From Bradysia coprophila (lineage: Eukaryota > Arthropoda > Insecta > Diptera > Sciaridae), in contig NW_023503409.1 in NCBI RefSeq assembly GCF_014529535.1, forward strand, positions 8,432,390 through 8,496,389: a stretch of DNA of 64,000 nucleotides, written 5' to 3'. This document shows, one piece after another, positions 1 to 13,284 of this stretch. Both the position numbers and the translations under genes were made by a program. The number at the start of each line of letters is the position of its first letter. The stretch's first letter is position 1. Below the pieces are notes generated by a model, which was not told where the DNA came from, did no database searches, and saw only the letters and a program-made list of their open reading frames with translations.

Positions 1-2689
1 GTGTGTCCGCATATATACGATACGTACATATGATTATACGGCATACCTCTGCGAATGTTTTATAGAAAATTCCTCTAAAAGTTTTATTTAATCAATTCCC
101 CGGAGATTTCGCTACATAACTGACGTTGACGAATTGTTTTATTATCTTGTTTTTAGTGGTCACAAACTGTAAAGATATCTGTACTATAGAAAATTGTTCC
201 TAGTTACGTTTTTACATACGTTTGTCGGATACGTCCGTATATAGATATATAATGGAATACGGCACCGCACACACACCGAACATCTTTTAAGGGATTTTTA
301 TCTTATGTCGCAATGTCAGTATATAGCTTTATGGTAGATTTAGTTCGTAATGTTTTGTTGACTTGATGTTAACAAATAAAGAACGAAATTACAAACTGGA
401 TATGAATGGGGGTTTGTGTCGGTTTTGATGGATTTTTATCATCGAAATAAAAAATGTTCCATTTTTATGCCTCATGAACATTATAGTTTTCGTTTAATTC
501 TGATATGTTTGGATCGTAATGAAAAGGAAAATAAATTCTCATCTCCGGAGTCCGGACACACTTAAGGAAGAAGAATTTTTATATCTATATGTTGCGTTGT
601 CTCACTGAAATACACTTTCGCCGTTGCTTATGATAAATGTTGCGCCAGAAATTGTTTGTCGTTAAAAGGAAAATTGATGACGTTAACTCCGTAGGTTGAA
701 AATATTTATTTCTTCTCGGATGCATCACACACATGGCAAAGGGTATTACATACGTATACATGAACAACATAAACAACATAAAATTTTCAGTGCGAATGTT
801 ATTTGTTGTTTGGCCTATCGTATAACCACTTCCATAAAAGTAGCCCATAACTTGTAATGGGTATGGTTGAGGTACAATGACAAATCCTATACATTTTGTC
901 TATGTCAGATATTATCGAATGAAATGAACAAGCGTAACCTAAATGTCCAGTAGTTTTAATGGATGCTTGCATGTGTTCAAGATAATTGAAATACCAAAGT
1001 TGACTGGAGGAGCATAAATGTTTACAGTTCAACTTGTGTTTCGGTTTGTACATATTTTGTATTTTGCTTCCTCCCAACTTTATTACTTCAATTTCGTCCA
1101 TTGTATAATCCTTGCGTGATATGCATTTTGTTAAATGAAGTTTAACAATGTCGGGCTATACGTTTATGCACACATTTCCGTTTTACTCGATGGGTTTCGG
1201 GATCACGCTGCTAAATTAAATCTGATCCCCTGCTTGTTTTACCTATTAAATATTTTTTATGCAGAACCGTCGACTACTCGTCTTGTACAAGGGTTTCGGT
1301 CTATTACATATTACACTCGACTTTGATATACGTAATCCGAAACTAGTAGGGAACATCATAAAAGAATGAATAGCCGAAATTGTATGCCATTACTGTAAGT
1401 TCCATTAATACTTTATTTTTCGCTACAATGTCATTATACTCACGAATATCAGTTGTTATGGTTTCGCTGGTTGGCACTGTGTGCGGTTGTACATAACTGT
1501 GTTGAATTTATCGTTAATCTATTTCCGAATAGCGGACATGAACAACAATAACAAATTTTAGATTTTAAAGAAGAATTAGAGAAGTTGGGCTCATCGTACC
1601 GTAAATTCAGTAATTTGAATATATTCTGAATCGATTATAAATTGGATCGTAAACCATTCGCAACCAGTAAGCATCCCTTGAGAGAAATTCGATCTAAAAT
1701 TTTCTCTTCATTTTTATCGTAAGGCGAATAGGTTTTCTTAGCAGAAAAACTTCAGTGAACAGAAAATCAACAGCAAAGTGACTTATTGTCTAAATTCAAT
1801 TTTCTTTACACAAACAGTTGCGGACATACAATATACCAAAATACCTCCCTTCTAATGTCACCAACCGTCCCCCAATTCAGTTTTTTTACTCGTTTCGACA
1901 CTTTGTTTTGAAACGAGACCGCAGTGCTAGTCGATGTGCAGAAATCATTTAACGTTCGTTTTCAATCATCGTCAATGCATTGATATATCAGTTAACGAAT
2001 TACAACGTTTCCAGCGAGAAATCCAATTCAACACAAGAAAGACCATTCAAATGTCACACGTTAATGTTGTTCAATAGATTTTTCATGCAGAAATCCCGAG
2101 TGAAACATATTAAAATATCTGTTGTACACCATCTAAATACCTTTTATAACCGAAACTAAAAGTTTCTAACCATTTCGAAATCTTTTGTGTTGATCCCACA
2201 CACACAAAAAAACACTGACTATTCATCCATAGTCCTGTACATACCCATTATTAAACCGATAATAAGATTAAAAAATCCCTTTTCATATAATTTATCACAT
2301 TTTCGCTGAGCTTTCATTGTGTGCTTAGGATTGAGAAGTCGAGTAAAAAACCTATCGAAATATCGCAGTTCAAAGGGGTTAATCGTGTGTGACGAATATA
2401 TTTTACTGTCACCTAAAGAGTATATGTGTTTCTTTAATCATGATATATATCTCGGTTGGACGTTTCTGACCATATTGTACCAGTATACAAAGTTATTTTA
2501 GCATTTATATTTCTATCAAATTCAAAAAAAGAAAAAGAAAACTCCAGCAAATTTTATGTCGATCTTACTTTCATCGAAAACATAATGCTTGAACGGCTGC
2601 GGTAGAAGCGAATGAGGAATTGAGTGTGTGCATGTATGTTGTGTACTTTGTAACACGTACAACTAGATTATAATACATAGCAAAATTAT
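1..2689. other. no gene recognised
   Basis: AT-rich; the longest open frames are 60-100 codons with low-complexity translations. CA-rich microsatellite near 2200. No repeat boundary identified. Confidence 0.6.
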
Positions 2690-2860
2690 CGTCATGTTTA
2701 ACTTAATGAGCAATTAATTATTGAAATGCATTCAAGAGACGTTATTGCAGAAGTTCAAAAGGACTTGTACGCAATCAATTAATTTTACAAGCTAATTAGA
2801 CGGTGTAGCATTGTTGCAATGTCCTTTAGTAGCATTGGTTCTAACGTTTTTTGAGTGTCC
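2690..2860. promoter_or_regulatory. candidate regulatory cluster of homeodomain-type sites
   Basis: Several TAATTA-type cores in 170 bp (CAATTAATTATTG, CAATCAATTAATTTT, GCTAATTAG) with no ORF. Motif density only; AT-rich background produces some by chance. Confidence 0.3.
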
Positions 2861-3051
2861 ATTATCTAGCAGGTTTCCATAAATCGTTTTCTGTCAATGT
2901 GTACACAAAAGAACACTTTCGAGTTGATACAAATTGATCCTCTGGGTTACGGTTAAGTCGGACGAATGCCAACCAGACATGTGGCCGTTCAGTTGAAGTG
3001 TAGATATCGATAATCAGAATTAAGGCCGCCCTTTATGAATTTCTCACAAGT

Positions 3052-3186
3052 CATCTGTTATAGACAAAAAATAAGCGACGATCTCTGATTAGCATTCACT
3101 TGATATATATCATGGTAAAACAAATGAAGTAATAGATTTTGTATAAAACATGAATCGAGACTATGAACAACAGAAGTAAAAGATTT
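3052..3186 (+). repeat. two-block dispersed repeat, copy 1
   Basis: Block 1 CATCTGTTATAGACAAAAAATAAGCGA, read as CATCTGTTATAGAC then AATAAGCGA, and block 2 GAAGTAAAAGATTT (present twice). The same two blocks recur elsewhere in the window. Confidence 0.6.
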
Positions 3187-3545
3187 AATGGTAATAATGC
3201 CACAATTTACTACACTTCGAATTTCAAAAAGTAAAGTAGAGAGCGCAGTCTTATACATAGGTCGAAGGACAACGCTGCTTTTCTTTTGTTAATTTAATTA
3301 GTAAATGCAATTTTTCGTATTAAACACTTCCAGACCATTTCTCTAACCAGTAAACATGTTTTGTTAGCTAAAAAACCATCCCGAATTCGAATATAAATAA
3401 AATTCAGTCAATTTAAATGTCTGTCGGTTGCAAAAACAACTGAAATATTTTCGACAAAAATAAATTATGAATTAGATTGCAAAAATGCAATTTGAGAAGC
3501 ATAAATTGAATGCAAGTTCTTTTTATCGTTAAAGCTAGTGGAGAA

Positions 3546-3620
3546 CGTGGCAGATGGTGTAACCGTTAGCCCCGCACGAACTCTTGATGCGGGTGTAAGT
3601 TCTAAGAAACCTCTGCCGTA
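3546..3620 (+). repeat. possible tRNA-derived SINE head
   Basis: GTGGCAGATGG resembles box A and is followed by a stem CCCGCA...TGCGGG enclosing 11 nt, then GTAAGTTC where box B should be. A second GGGTTCGACTACC box-B-like match lies at about 3772. Weak, motif-only evidence. Confidence 0.3.
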
Positions 3621-4379
3621 AAGTCTTTATAAAAAAGTAAATTTGATTCACAATACGAATTACCATTGAGTGACGAATACCAGGAAAGGGGAAAAGGGAA
3701 ATACTAGCAAGGGGAAAGACATAATTGGAATATTAAAAAAATAGGAAAACAGAACTCACGCCCTATATGTCGCGGGTTCGACTACCGTATTACACATAGT
3801 TCATAGGGTTTTTCCTAATTATAAACGATTAGTCTCTGCTACTACCAAGATTCTGAGCACAGTTCTCAAAATATCAACTACTAGCTACAGCTATGTTCTA
3901 ATAGATCAATCGTACGACTTACCATACACAATTGTATAAAATACCATCCACAATCTCTCTAAAATATGTCCAACGGACCCGTTTTCGGCTCAGGTCCAAT
4001 CCACTAGCCACTAGCTAGCTCCACGCACATAGAATTAATGTTCATATGCTTCGTACAGGCCTGAAAAAAAAAGAATGGCGACAAAGCGATGCAAATATTT
4101 AAATTTGTAAATGGTTATGAGGAACTTATATAGAAAATAAAGATAAATATAGAAAGGCATTGGTAGCATTACGCGCTGCATGAAAAATGTGTCTCTTGCA
4201 CAGTTTTAGTTATTTATCGCTTAATGACCCAATTAAGAAAGGATCAAGCGAACCATGAAAGAAAATAGAGCAAACGTTTTTCTGCACTGAAATTCTTTGG
4301 TGGTTACTGTTCTATGTATAGCCATTTTTGTGTGTTTTAATACACTTTTTTTTACCATCTCCTCTGCACAATAAATAAT

Positions 4380-5060
4380 CACATTTAATTTATGGGATAA
4401 TTTGGCGAGATTCTACCTCACTTAACACATCTGAATAATTCAAATGGAAATCGATTAGTCTGAATGTAATCCGAAGCTAATTCCATTTAAATTAATCTTA
4501 AAATTGAAAACCTATATGCAAGTAGGAATGAATTGTTTAAATAAAATTATCATGAGCATGGTACGTCAATTAAAATAATTAGGTTGCTAAGCATATCTAT
4601 GCAAATCAGCGATTCAATTCAAACGAAACAATTTGCGGCATACAGCATTTATATCTGATTGTAATGAATAAACCAAGAAAATTGCAATTTTAAATAAGAA
4701 TTAGTGTGATATGATCTCAGATCTCGGCATTATATTGTTCTTCAGATTAAGCGTAATTTCATTGGAAAATATGCAAAGTAAAATAAATGTCGAACTCTAA
4801 GAATGCGTTCAAAGGAAGTTCTGAATCAAATAGTTCGGTATGTTACCAAGAGAGTCTCGAGTATAACATGATAGAAAATGATTTTCGAATGAATGTATTA
4901 TACATACATAATATGTCATCAAATTAAATTAGAACCGTTGGTTGCATGTGTTAATTATGCAAATCGAATTTAAATTATATAGAAGGTCTTTAAGGTTAAA
5001 ATCGTCATAATTAGCAGGGTAATTGTATATTGAATTTGGCTTAATTGGCATGTTTCACAT
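4380..5060. promoter_or_regulatory. candidate enhancer-like block with octamer and homeodomain motifs
   Basis: Two perfect POU octamers ATGCAAAT (near 4600 and 4957), a TAATCC (K50-type) site, GGGATAA and many TAATT cores, in a stretch free of inverted repeats. The composition differs from the transposon-rich flanks. Inference only. Confidence 0.3.
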
Positions 5061-5743
5061 TTGAAATTATATTCCTGCTAAATGATTTAAGTATATAGTG
5101 TTATACCCCCTTGAAGCAGTTTTATTTCGGCACAGAACAGTCTTTGTTCAATCATCGCATTAGAGCGCTCACTTCATTCATTCATACGCATCCCAGTTTT
5201 GAATGTGAAAATGTTCCCTTGCTTCATACTGATGGTGTACACATTCTGGTTCACTTATCACTAAACTAAACGTGGTATTTAAACGACTGCTTATTCAGTA
5301 TAAAGACAAAGAACCTCAGCACTAGGTTCAGTATTTTATAACCGAACGAGACATGTTAAATGTTCATATTCTGTACAGTAGACACAACATTTCCCATTGG
5401 AGTTTTCCTTTGTGCTTCATACAATAGAAAAACCAAGCTTGAACCGATTTATCGCACAGTACCTGGTGTATTATTTGCACTGGTTATAGCCCAGGTAGAC
5501 AACTATTCGAAATTATAGAAATTTAACAAGCGTATGACGGTGTGAAGATAAAATCTGCTACTTTTGTGGGTTGAAACATTGTTTGTGTTTAACACGAAAT
5601 TAGTTTCAATCATTTTGCTGTATATTAAGACAACACCTTGGTGCTGCAGCTAAAGTTTATTGCTCATTTTGGTCGTTGTTGTCGCTTTTTTAGTGTTCGG
5701 ACAATATTGTGTATCAAAAGTGTTCGGTTTTACGGCGCAATGC

Positions 5744-5914
5744 CAGGGCTTACTTTAGAGAATTTTAATTCTGAAAATTCCGAAAATTCTGAAAAAATTC
5801 CGAAAAAGTTCTGAAAAATTCCGAAAAATTATTTCAGAATTTTTCGGAACTTTTTCGGAATTTTTTCAGAATTTTCGGAATTTTCGGAATTAAAATTCTC
5901 TAAAGTAAGCCCTG
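5744..5914. mobile_element. 171-bp snap-back hAT MITE
   Basis: A near-perfect palindrome beginning CAGGGCTTACTTTAGAG and ending with its complement. The 8-bp direct repeat CGCAATGC flanks it (5736-5743 and 5915-5922). The interior is built from iterated TTCTGAAAAA/TTCCGAAAA units. TIR sequence and TSD length indicate the hAT superfamily; there is no coding capacity. Confidence 0.92.
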
Positions 5915-5922
5915 CGCAATGC

Positions 5923-8900
5923 TACAGCATGGTCAAAAGGTTAAGCCAAAAAATTGGTCTAAATTTTGTTGTGTGGATATAACAAGCGCAAAAATTGAAT
6001 TGCAAGTAAAAAGCGCCATTCATACAAATATTGTACTAGGTACAGCTAAACGATTTGTTTTTTCTTTTTTTTTTCGGTTGTAACTCTCCGTCTGGCTTAT
6101 ATTGGCAATGTGAAACATAAAACCTTGACAATTTATCCCAATTTGGCTGGGAATTTACAATTGAAATTTTCTATTATGTGAAAAGGAGATACCGTATTTC
6201 TATTTTGAACTGACAACCAAATTGAAAGTTTAATACTAGACTCTGCTGGAATGAACATGTTCGAGTGGTTGGAAAATGCAATTGTTTTTTTTTTGTTGAG
6301 AGAGATCCTTTTTTATATAAAATATATTTCGTAAAGTTGTTGCCACTATGCTACGACGTATGAAAAATTTTCCAGATGGAACATCTTGTTGAGGAAAATT
6401 AAACAATAAAAGCCCAAGCTACAAATTGAACGCGTTCTACTTGATTTGGAAATATAAGTCGCTTCTTGCTTGGTACACTCGTAATTGTACAATTGGTTCT
6501 AAGCATGTAATACGAGAGAGATCGAAACAGAGTGTATCACAAATCGTTTCAACATTCTGATACTCATATATCAGTTAATCTTACCGCATAAGATATTCAT
6601 ATTTGCTTGGTCAACTATTCGTAATTGTAAAATGATGATGGATTGCTGTAAAGAGGATTAGGGTCTCTCGTCTCAAAGTTAACTAATTTTTGAGCGCAAA
6701 GTTTTCACTATATCTGTTACAGACTCGTTTCGATCCGGTCCATTACAATTTTCAATCGACTAAATTAATTTCGATAAGCAGTGCTCGTCCACAGCACAAG
6801 GGAAATTTGTCAACGCCAATAATTTTCCAAATTGATGTTCTTAAATATTAAACTTGGAACGCAATAATGCTGTCTTCGACATCTGGTATTTATATAACGT
6901 ACACACAATTTGTTGCTATTCGACAAAACTCTATAAACTGAATTTTAATTAATCTAAACTTGGATCCTTCAATTTCCATAAATGTGTTACTGGCCATTAC
7001 TGCATTCTGGCATCATATATACATATAGCATCAACCCTCCCTGCAAATATTACGCAATCACATTCTGTTAATACGGTCATATGTATTAAAGGACAAAGAT
7101 ATAAATGTCAAGGAACGTTTTATATATACGTGTACATGTACATGGAATCGTATGTTAATATATGTCTCTGTACGTCTATACCGAAAACCCATAGGTGGGA
7201 TACACAGGATACATACATAAAACATCTACACAGATTCATATATATAAGTTTCGTAATTTAGATTTCCAACTGCCTATTGCAATCTAACCCTTCGTAGATA
7301 AACTGGTTGGATATTATATCGTTGGGTACTTACTTCTTCTCGTAGCAAATTTACGCAGAACAGTTTCTGCCATCTGACGTAATGAACGACGATAACGCAA
7401 TAAAATCTGATTATTTATTTGAAAATTTAAATAGATTTAGTGAATCGAAATTGTTATGTAAAATATATCCAGAAATAGTTAGAGAGGGCATCAGATTTTT
7501 TCAAACCATTAACGATGTGACGTAGTAGAAAAATTCTTTTGTTTTTGCTAAAAGAAACGGTCTAATTGATCGACAAGTGGCAAGTCGTTGGACATCGCAC
7601 TTACTTTACTTTGATAAATATTTTATCGGTAGAATCTCTATGACAACGGATCCAACGTCGTCCGCACCAAAGTCTGAAAAATTTATTTGTTTCATTCTTT
7701 GAGTTACACTACAGAAGGTTCTCGTATAGACATTGTGGAATGCAAATGAAAAAATATTTTTCCGTGCTTTCTGTGTGAACAAAGTTCTTTCTTTTTTTTA
7801 AATTGAAGCAACTTTTACAGTATTTAGGTCTGCCCTTTTGATGTATTTAGCATGGCCAGTAAAAGTAGCTGAATTCCACAATTTTCATCATACAAAACAA
7901 TGGTTGTGCGATACAAGGGGGAAAATATTTGCTTAGAACTATTGCGAGAACTATTGTGGGCATTTTCGTTGGACGGTGTACGTACATTCGCTCTTATTCC
8001 CTAAAGTATATGCTAACTCAAACGCATCTGTTGTACAAATATTCATTTCGCCTGAAGTTATGCTCTGATTTTATATATCAACAATTCTGTAGCTATTTAT
8101 TCCATCACTATCTCGCCTCATTACTCAACCTATCATTAATAGATATTTTATTTGTACCCTAAATTAGAGTGGTAGAGACCGCAAAGATTATTAATAAAAT
8201 GAAGAACGAGTTTGGTACGAACGTTGTAGCAATAATTATGCGGAAGCAAAGCCTGCAGAAAATAATAATTACTGATACTACTGCCACCCGATCTGACTTT
8301 ACCCTGTTACAAATTTTCATCACAAATATTTTTACGTTGTAAATACAGACCGGAGTCTCTTCATAGAATTTAATAACTTTGTTGTACAACGAAACTATAC
8401 CCCATAATGGTTTAAATGACTCAATCATTTCTATTAGACAGTAGGTTTGTCGGTACACCATCCACGTATTTAAAATTTTAATCAAAAATATTTTCATATC
8501 TTTCACTGTTATGCCCGTATATACATCAAAATGTAAAACATCTCTATTTACCGTTGTATTTAAGAAAATTTTTGGGTGAAGAGAACTTCCCTTCTTTGGA
8601 GAAAAAAATATATCATCGTCGTCGTGTCTATTAAACCTAAAACGAAAGTGTGGTTGTGGTACCTTTATAACACGAATTATTTGATACATTTTTGCTATTC
8701 ACTACATGCACAAGCAGATTTACAAATTGTGTTTCATCAAGCATTTAGACTTGTATACAAAGAATTTGCGCAGAAATTATGATTTACGAAATTTGCAGAA
8801 ATTACATTCTTCACCCACTGAAGCTAGTCTCCAATTTGTTCCGTATATTTAACCTAAAACCAACATTGAGCATTACTGGAACTATCTTAATTACACAGAC

Positions 8901-9136
8901 TTTACGTTATGCATTGATCGAGCCGAGTCTGTTAATTCGGTTAATGTAAATATTTGCATCTCATTCAAGGATTAAAGCAGAATCTTGCATTTGACCAATA
9001 GCAAACAAACTACTTTTATTAGGGTGGTAAAAGAATCAAGGAGCCTGTGGAATTTACATGTGGTCAGTCAGAATAGTGTTTGTAGAATACAAAAAAAGGT
9101 GTGAATTTGACACATAGAGATGAGACTTTGTTTGCT
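5923..9136. other. no gene supported
   Basis: The longest ORF (8689-8159 minus, 176 codons) is K/I/F/V-rich with no recognised domain and no splice or promoter context; I do not call it a gene. Confidence 0.5.
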
Positions 9137-9144
9137 AGAGAGAG

Positions 9145-9337
9145 CAGGGCCTATTTTACGAAAACATGTTTCTCAAGTTTTTGAAAGTTTCCAAAATGTT
9201 TCTTAAAGTTTCTTAAAGTTTCTTAAAGTTTCTTAAGGAAACTTTTCTAGAAACTTTAGGAAACTTTGAGAAACTTTAAGAAACTTTTCAGAAACTTTCA
9301 AAAACTTGAGAAACATGTTTCCGTAAAATAGGCCCTG
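9145..9337. mobile_element. 193-bp snap-back hAT MITE made of AAGTTTC repeats
   Basis: Ends CAGGGCCTATTTTACG and complement; both arms are composed of iterated GTTTCTTAAA/GAAACTTT units so that the whole element folds. It is flanked by 8 bp AGAGAGAG at 9137-9144 and 9338-9345. Because the target is a dinucleotide run the TSD is less decisive than at 5744, but the CAGGGC terminus is shared. Confidence 0.85.
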
Positions 9338-9480
9338 AGAGAGAGTGTTGATTTGACGCATGAGTTCAAAAATGGACGACGAATTCCATTGATTTTTTTC
9401 CCTAATGTACTTAATATGGAAAAAAGTATTAAAGCTTCAGGCCAGGACCAAGGTTTAATAATTGAGTTCCTGAAAATATG

Positions 9481-9941
9481 TCCTGCACGGTGAGCTTGAA
9501 ATTTTTTATATTCGACCTCTCGCGGACATGAAATGTTTTTAGTGGTTTTTGTACCACGAGTAAGAATAACATAACAAGAAAATATTTCGATGGGAAAATT
9601 TTTAATTCGATCGATATTTCGTTGTTTTGGGACCTGCAATAAGCTTCGAAGACTGTTTGGACCACACTGGTGACTTGTTAGATCACAAAAATATAGTTAC
9701 TGTTTAGCCTGAGGTCTAAGCTTTACAGTGATACCAATCATTACATTCATGACTACCAACAAACATCATTGTCAAAGTCATTCAACTAGGTCGATGTGAA
9801 TTTTATAGGCTGTATCATACGTCGAAACATTTTCTTGTTATGTTATTCTTACTCGTGGTGCTGTCCTCTACAAAAACCACTAAAAACATTTCATGTCCAC
9901 GAGAGGTCGAATAAAAAAATTTCAAGCTTACCGTGCCTGTT
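9481..9941. mobile_element. ~460-bp TIR element (non-autonomous DNA transposon)
   Basis: Inverted arms of about 115 bp (9481-9595 and 9820-9941) with termini GCACGGTGAGCTTGAAAT and its diverged complement; both contain TTTTTAGTGGTTTTTGTA and GAGTAAGAATAACATAACAAG. The short overlapping ORFs here are arms read in different frames. No unambiguous TSD was seen. Confidence 0.75.
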
Positions 9942-10437
9942 TTTGATCAAGCTGAAAATTCAGGTCAAAACATTGAAAATTCTGTTATTATGTCGCATAT
10001 CAGGTGAATTGGATGAAGAACATATTGAAAAGGAAAATTTCACTCTAGTCTCTGTTATACATCAGAATTATTTATCAAAAATGGCCTGACTTCTAATGCA
10101 AAAAAAAACAGTGACAAAATAGTTATTTGTGCAACTGCGCTACGATGTGGTTATCGAGCGAAGGGACATCTAGTGACAAAAACTACAACAACTAGTTGCA
10201 TAAATCACTATTTCCTAACGCATGCTAAAATGATTCGCCTCTTATTTCCAGAGAAAGCCTTTTAGCATAGTTAGAAACGATGTTTTTAAACGACGATGTA
10301 GGAAATAAGCGACGAAGTCGCGATATTTTTACACTAGTTAAAAAACAGTTTTACAAGAGAGCTAAAAATGCCAATTATTTTTGGATGTTTGGCCACTTCC
10401 TGTGGTGTTATCTACTAACCTATGTCTTTGATTATAT

Positions 10438-11345
10438 TAGGGGAATTCCTTTCATTTTATTTATACTGAGTATATCGCGTATATTCTGAGTATATCCAGT
10501 AGAACAAGTATATTCCGTTTATCGAGTATAAGTCGCATGTGTTTGACAACTGCCACATGTAGAAAAATGAAATAAGACTTTGGAAAATGTTCGTTTTTGT
10601 ATGTGATTGGCACATGATTTCAGTGTCTTATCGCTCAGCCGATATTAGTCCGATTGAAAAACTAGTTACCTTGTCAGACTCCTGAGATCACAAGCTGGAT
10701 TGGATTGTATTGGAAGGGGGTTAGCTCAGCACCTAAGCCTCTAGTGGGCCTGTTGTGCTATTGGACAAGTCACTTGATCATATGAATTGTGATTTTTTCA
10801 TCATATCTCTCCCGACTCAGATAGTTCACAAATCGACCGTGTAAAAGTCCCATACGTTGTGAATTCTATAAGCCACGAGTGGTATGCGAAGACCACAACC
10901 ATCACTAATGACTCATCCATTTTCCCAATTAGCGACTAGTCGCTCATAGATGGCGCAGTATTGTGAACTGTGTCATTGACATTATGTTAATATGGCGTGA
11001 TTGTTGCGAAGAAATCGAATATTGGATTTCTTGAAATTTTCGACTTTGTTACGGTCGTACAGCCATTAGATAACTAGGGAGTCGAACCCGGAACCTCTTG
11101 GGTATGAGTCCTATGCTCTACCGATTGAACTACCTGGACCCCTGGATCACAAGCTACACACTGACATTTTGTTTGATCGAAATCCATCGCGTAAAAAATT
11201 TCATTTTCCTACATATATGGCAGTTGTCAAACACATGCGACTTATACTCGATATACGGAATATACAAAGATATACTTGTTGTACTGGATATACTCAAAAT
11301 ATACGCGATATACTCGGTATAAATAAAATGAAAGGAATTCCCCTA
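10438..11345. mobile_element. ~0.9-kb long-TIR element flanked by TA, interrupted by a SINE
   Basis: Arms of about 150 bp (from 10438 and ending 11345) start GGGGAATTCCTTTCATTTT and continue with GAGTATATC-type repeats and CGCATGTGTTTGACAACTGCCA in both orientations. TA sits at each end, consistent with a Tc1/mariner-type MITE. Removing the SINE at 10697-11144 leaves a roughly 450-bp element. Confidence 0.8.
10697..11144 (-). mobile_element. tRNA-derived SINE (448 bp) with 11-bp target duplication
   Basis: It is bounded by the direct repeat GATCACAAGCT (10686-10696 and 11145-11155). On the minus strand it starts with a tRNA-like head: box A TAGTTCAATCGG (11121-11132) and box B GGTTCGACTCC (11078-11088), an exact match to GGTTCGANTCC. 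The anticodon stem does not pair and the acceptor stem has no partner, so this is not a functional tRNA. The 3' tail is a CCAAT-type short repeat. Expected to be copied by a LINE-encoded enzyme. Confidence 0.85.
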
Positions 11346-13284
11346 TTGTTTCTTTTTTCAGTCGCTTTTAAAACTTGTTGTAGCTCTTTTGGACTTATGG
11401 ACCTCATTCAGAGAATGGAGTTTTAAAGTTGAAATGAAAGAATGTATTTTGATAGATTCATCAATCAAGGGACCTGACCCACCCTTTTGTTGTAATCCTG
11501 TAAAACGTTTTCAAGAACTTTTTTATTCCATAAATCGGTTGTACGATGAAAGTCAAGTTGTGAAACCGGTGACGTTAAAAAATGTAAAACATTTGCAGAT
11601 GTGAAGTCATGTCTGTCACTATTATCGTTTTAATCCACTGTACAATGTAGTCCCATAAAATTACTCAATCTGGACTGAAAGTAATCCCTTTCGGGATTAC
11701 AATTTTAATTCCAGATTTTTATCTGTGCTCCGTTAGAAATTCCCTAACCGCATTCACTTACCCAATGCTAATGAATAAAAATGAAGAAAGTTGTTACAAC
11801 ATCACACTGATAAAAAGGCATATCATACAAAAACTTCCATACAGTGGGAAAGTTATTTCACAACGATGCGTGGGTATATCAAACATTTCTATCTGGCGAA
11901 GTCATAAAATACGCCTTCAATATTACATTTATAAGTTCCCATTGATTTTTCATCTTCATCATAATTTATTTTTTGACAATCTTTTACCTTAGATATTATT
12001 ATATGTATAGAGCAGAATCATTGCAACCCCTATCAACTTTTATAAATTTTTCTTTTCCTGATCCGACATTTTAGATGATTGATGTTAAAATCTCATGGGT
12101 TTGATTGTGCTGAGCAGAGTGTATACAATTTTATCCGCTTTCGATTTTATCTATTTGATATTATTACGTTCACTCATTGCGTATACTGTTTTTGTGTATT
12201 ACGGCCTACAACATAAAACGGGGAGATGGAAAATTCGCGTTGAGAACAATTTCGTTCTCAACGCGGAATGCCGCCATCCCATCGTTCAGTCGCAACGACC
12301 AATTTTTTTTTCTTCGTTGGTTTGAATGTTCTTTCCGCTATACAAAAGATTCAGAAAATATAACGCAAAAAAATCAGTAAATCTTCGGAAAAATTCGTTA
12401 TGCGAATTTACTTTTCACCACCAAGATGAGATGAGATGAGATGAAGTAAAACAATGTTGATGATGTCGGTATATGTTTTATATATATACGTTTTGTTTTT
12501 GTGCGTACAGACTTTAGATCACTAAAACAAACCCCTTGCGAAGGATTCAACAAAATAAGAATAATAATGAAAATTTATGTCATCAGTGTTTATTCAGTCA
12601 ATTCGATGAAAATTATTTGTTCCGTTAAAGACGTGCGTTCGTTTTCTAATACCGAATTTCACCACCATCATAATAATAATAATAATGCAGTACGTTTTGA
12701 CATCAATTTAATTTATTTGCCGTTTATTATAATACAAAAAAAAAATTCTTTTTAAATTAAAATTAAGTGTTTCGTTTTGCTTGATATTAAATTATATATT
12801 TCAATTGAATTACTGTATTGAACATTTTCAGAATAGGCGAGAGAACAGATAAATAATTCAACGAATATGATTAAAATTTGTGTGGTATGATTGGGCTGGG
12901 ATGTACACGTATATTGTGATAATCCCTTGAAACAACAACTGTGTATTCATTAATGCAAGTTTGTTTTTTCAAGACCCACCTAACATTTACGCTTAAAAAT
13001 ATTTGAGTTCAGGTACAGGGAGTACTTGAATATGCGATAGGAAAAGTGGTTTGACATCAAAAGATGGCCGCAGATGGCCCTCTTGCTTATACCCAGAATA
13101 TAGCTTTTTTATATTTTTTGGAGTATTCTTTCGAGTTCAGATTTTTGTTTTAGCCGTGTGAATGTTAAATGTCACACTTTTAATTTTTGGATCCTAAAGA
13201 AACTTTATTACAAATCATTCTACATAACCAATAAATCATACATAAGAAACGATAAAAAAAAGAAATTAAAAGGAAAAGCAACAA
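11346..13284. other. no gene recognised
   Basis: Only short AT-driven ORFs, the GATGA and TAA microsatellites, and poly-A/T tracts. Confidence 0.55.
12425..12444. repeat. (GATGA)n microsatellite
   Basis: Four GATGA-type pentamers; a short TAA trinucleotide run lies nearby at 12669-12686. Confidence 0.8.

Larger units (their letters stand above)
2861..4379. other. no gene; scattered repeat fragments
   Basis: Contains the two-block repeat at 3052 and the possible SINE head at 3546; otherwise nothing recognised. Confidence 0.55.

Noticed and set aside
8159..8689. 176-codon minus-strand ORF, longest in the first 13 kb
   Set aside because: Low-complexity K/I/F/V-rich translation from AT-rich DNA, no domain, no splice or promoter context.
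11070..11145. Possible tRNA-Met (CAT) on the minus strand
   Set aside because: Box A and B are good but anticodon stem and acceptor stem do not pair, and it sits at the head of a TSD-flanked SINE.
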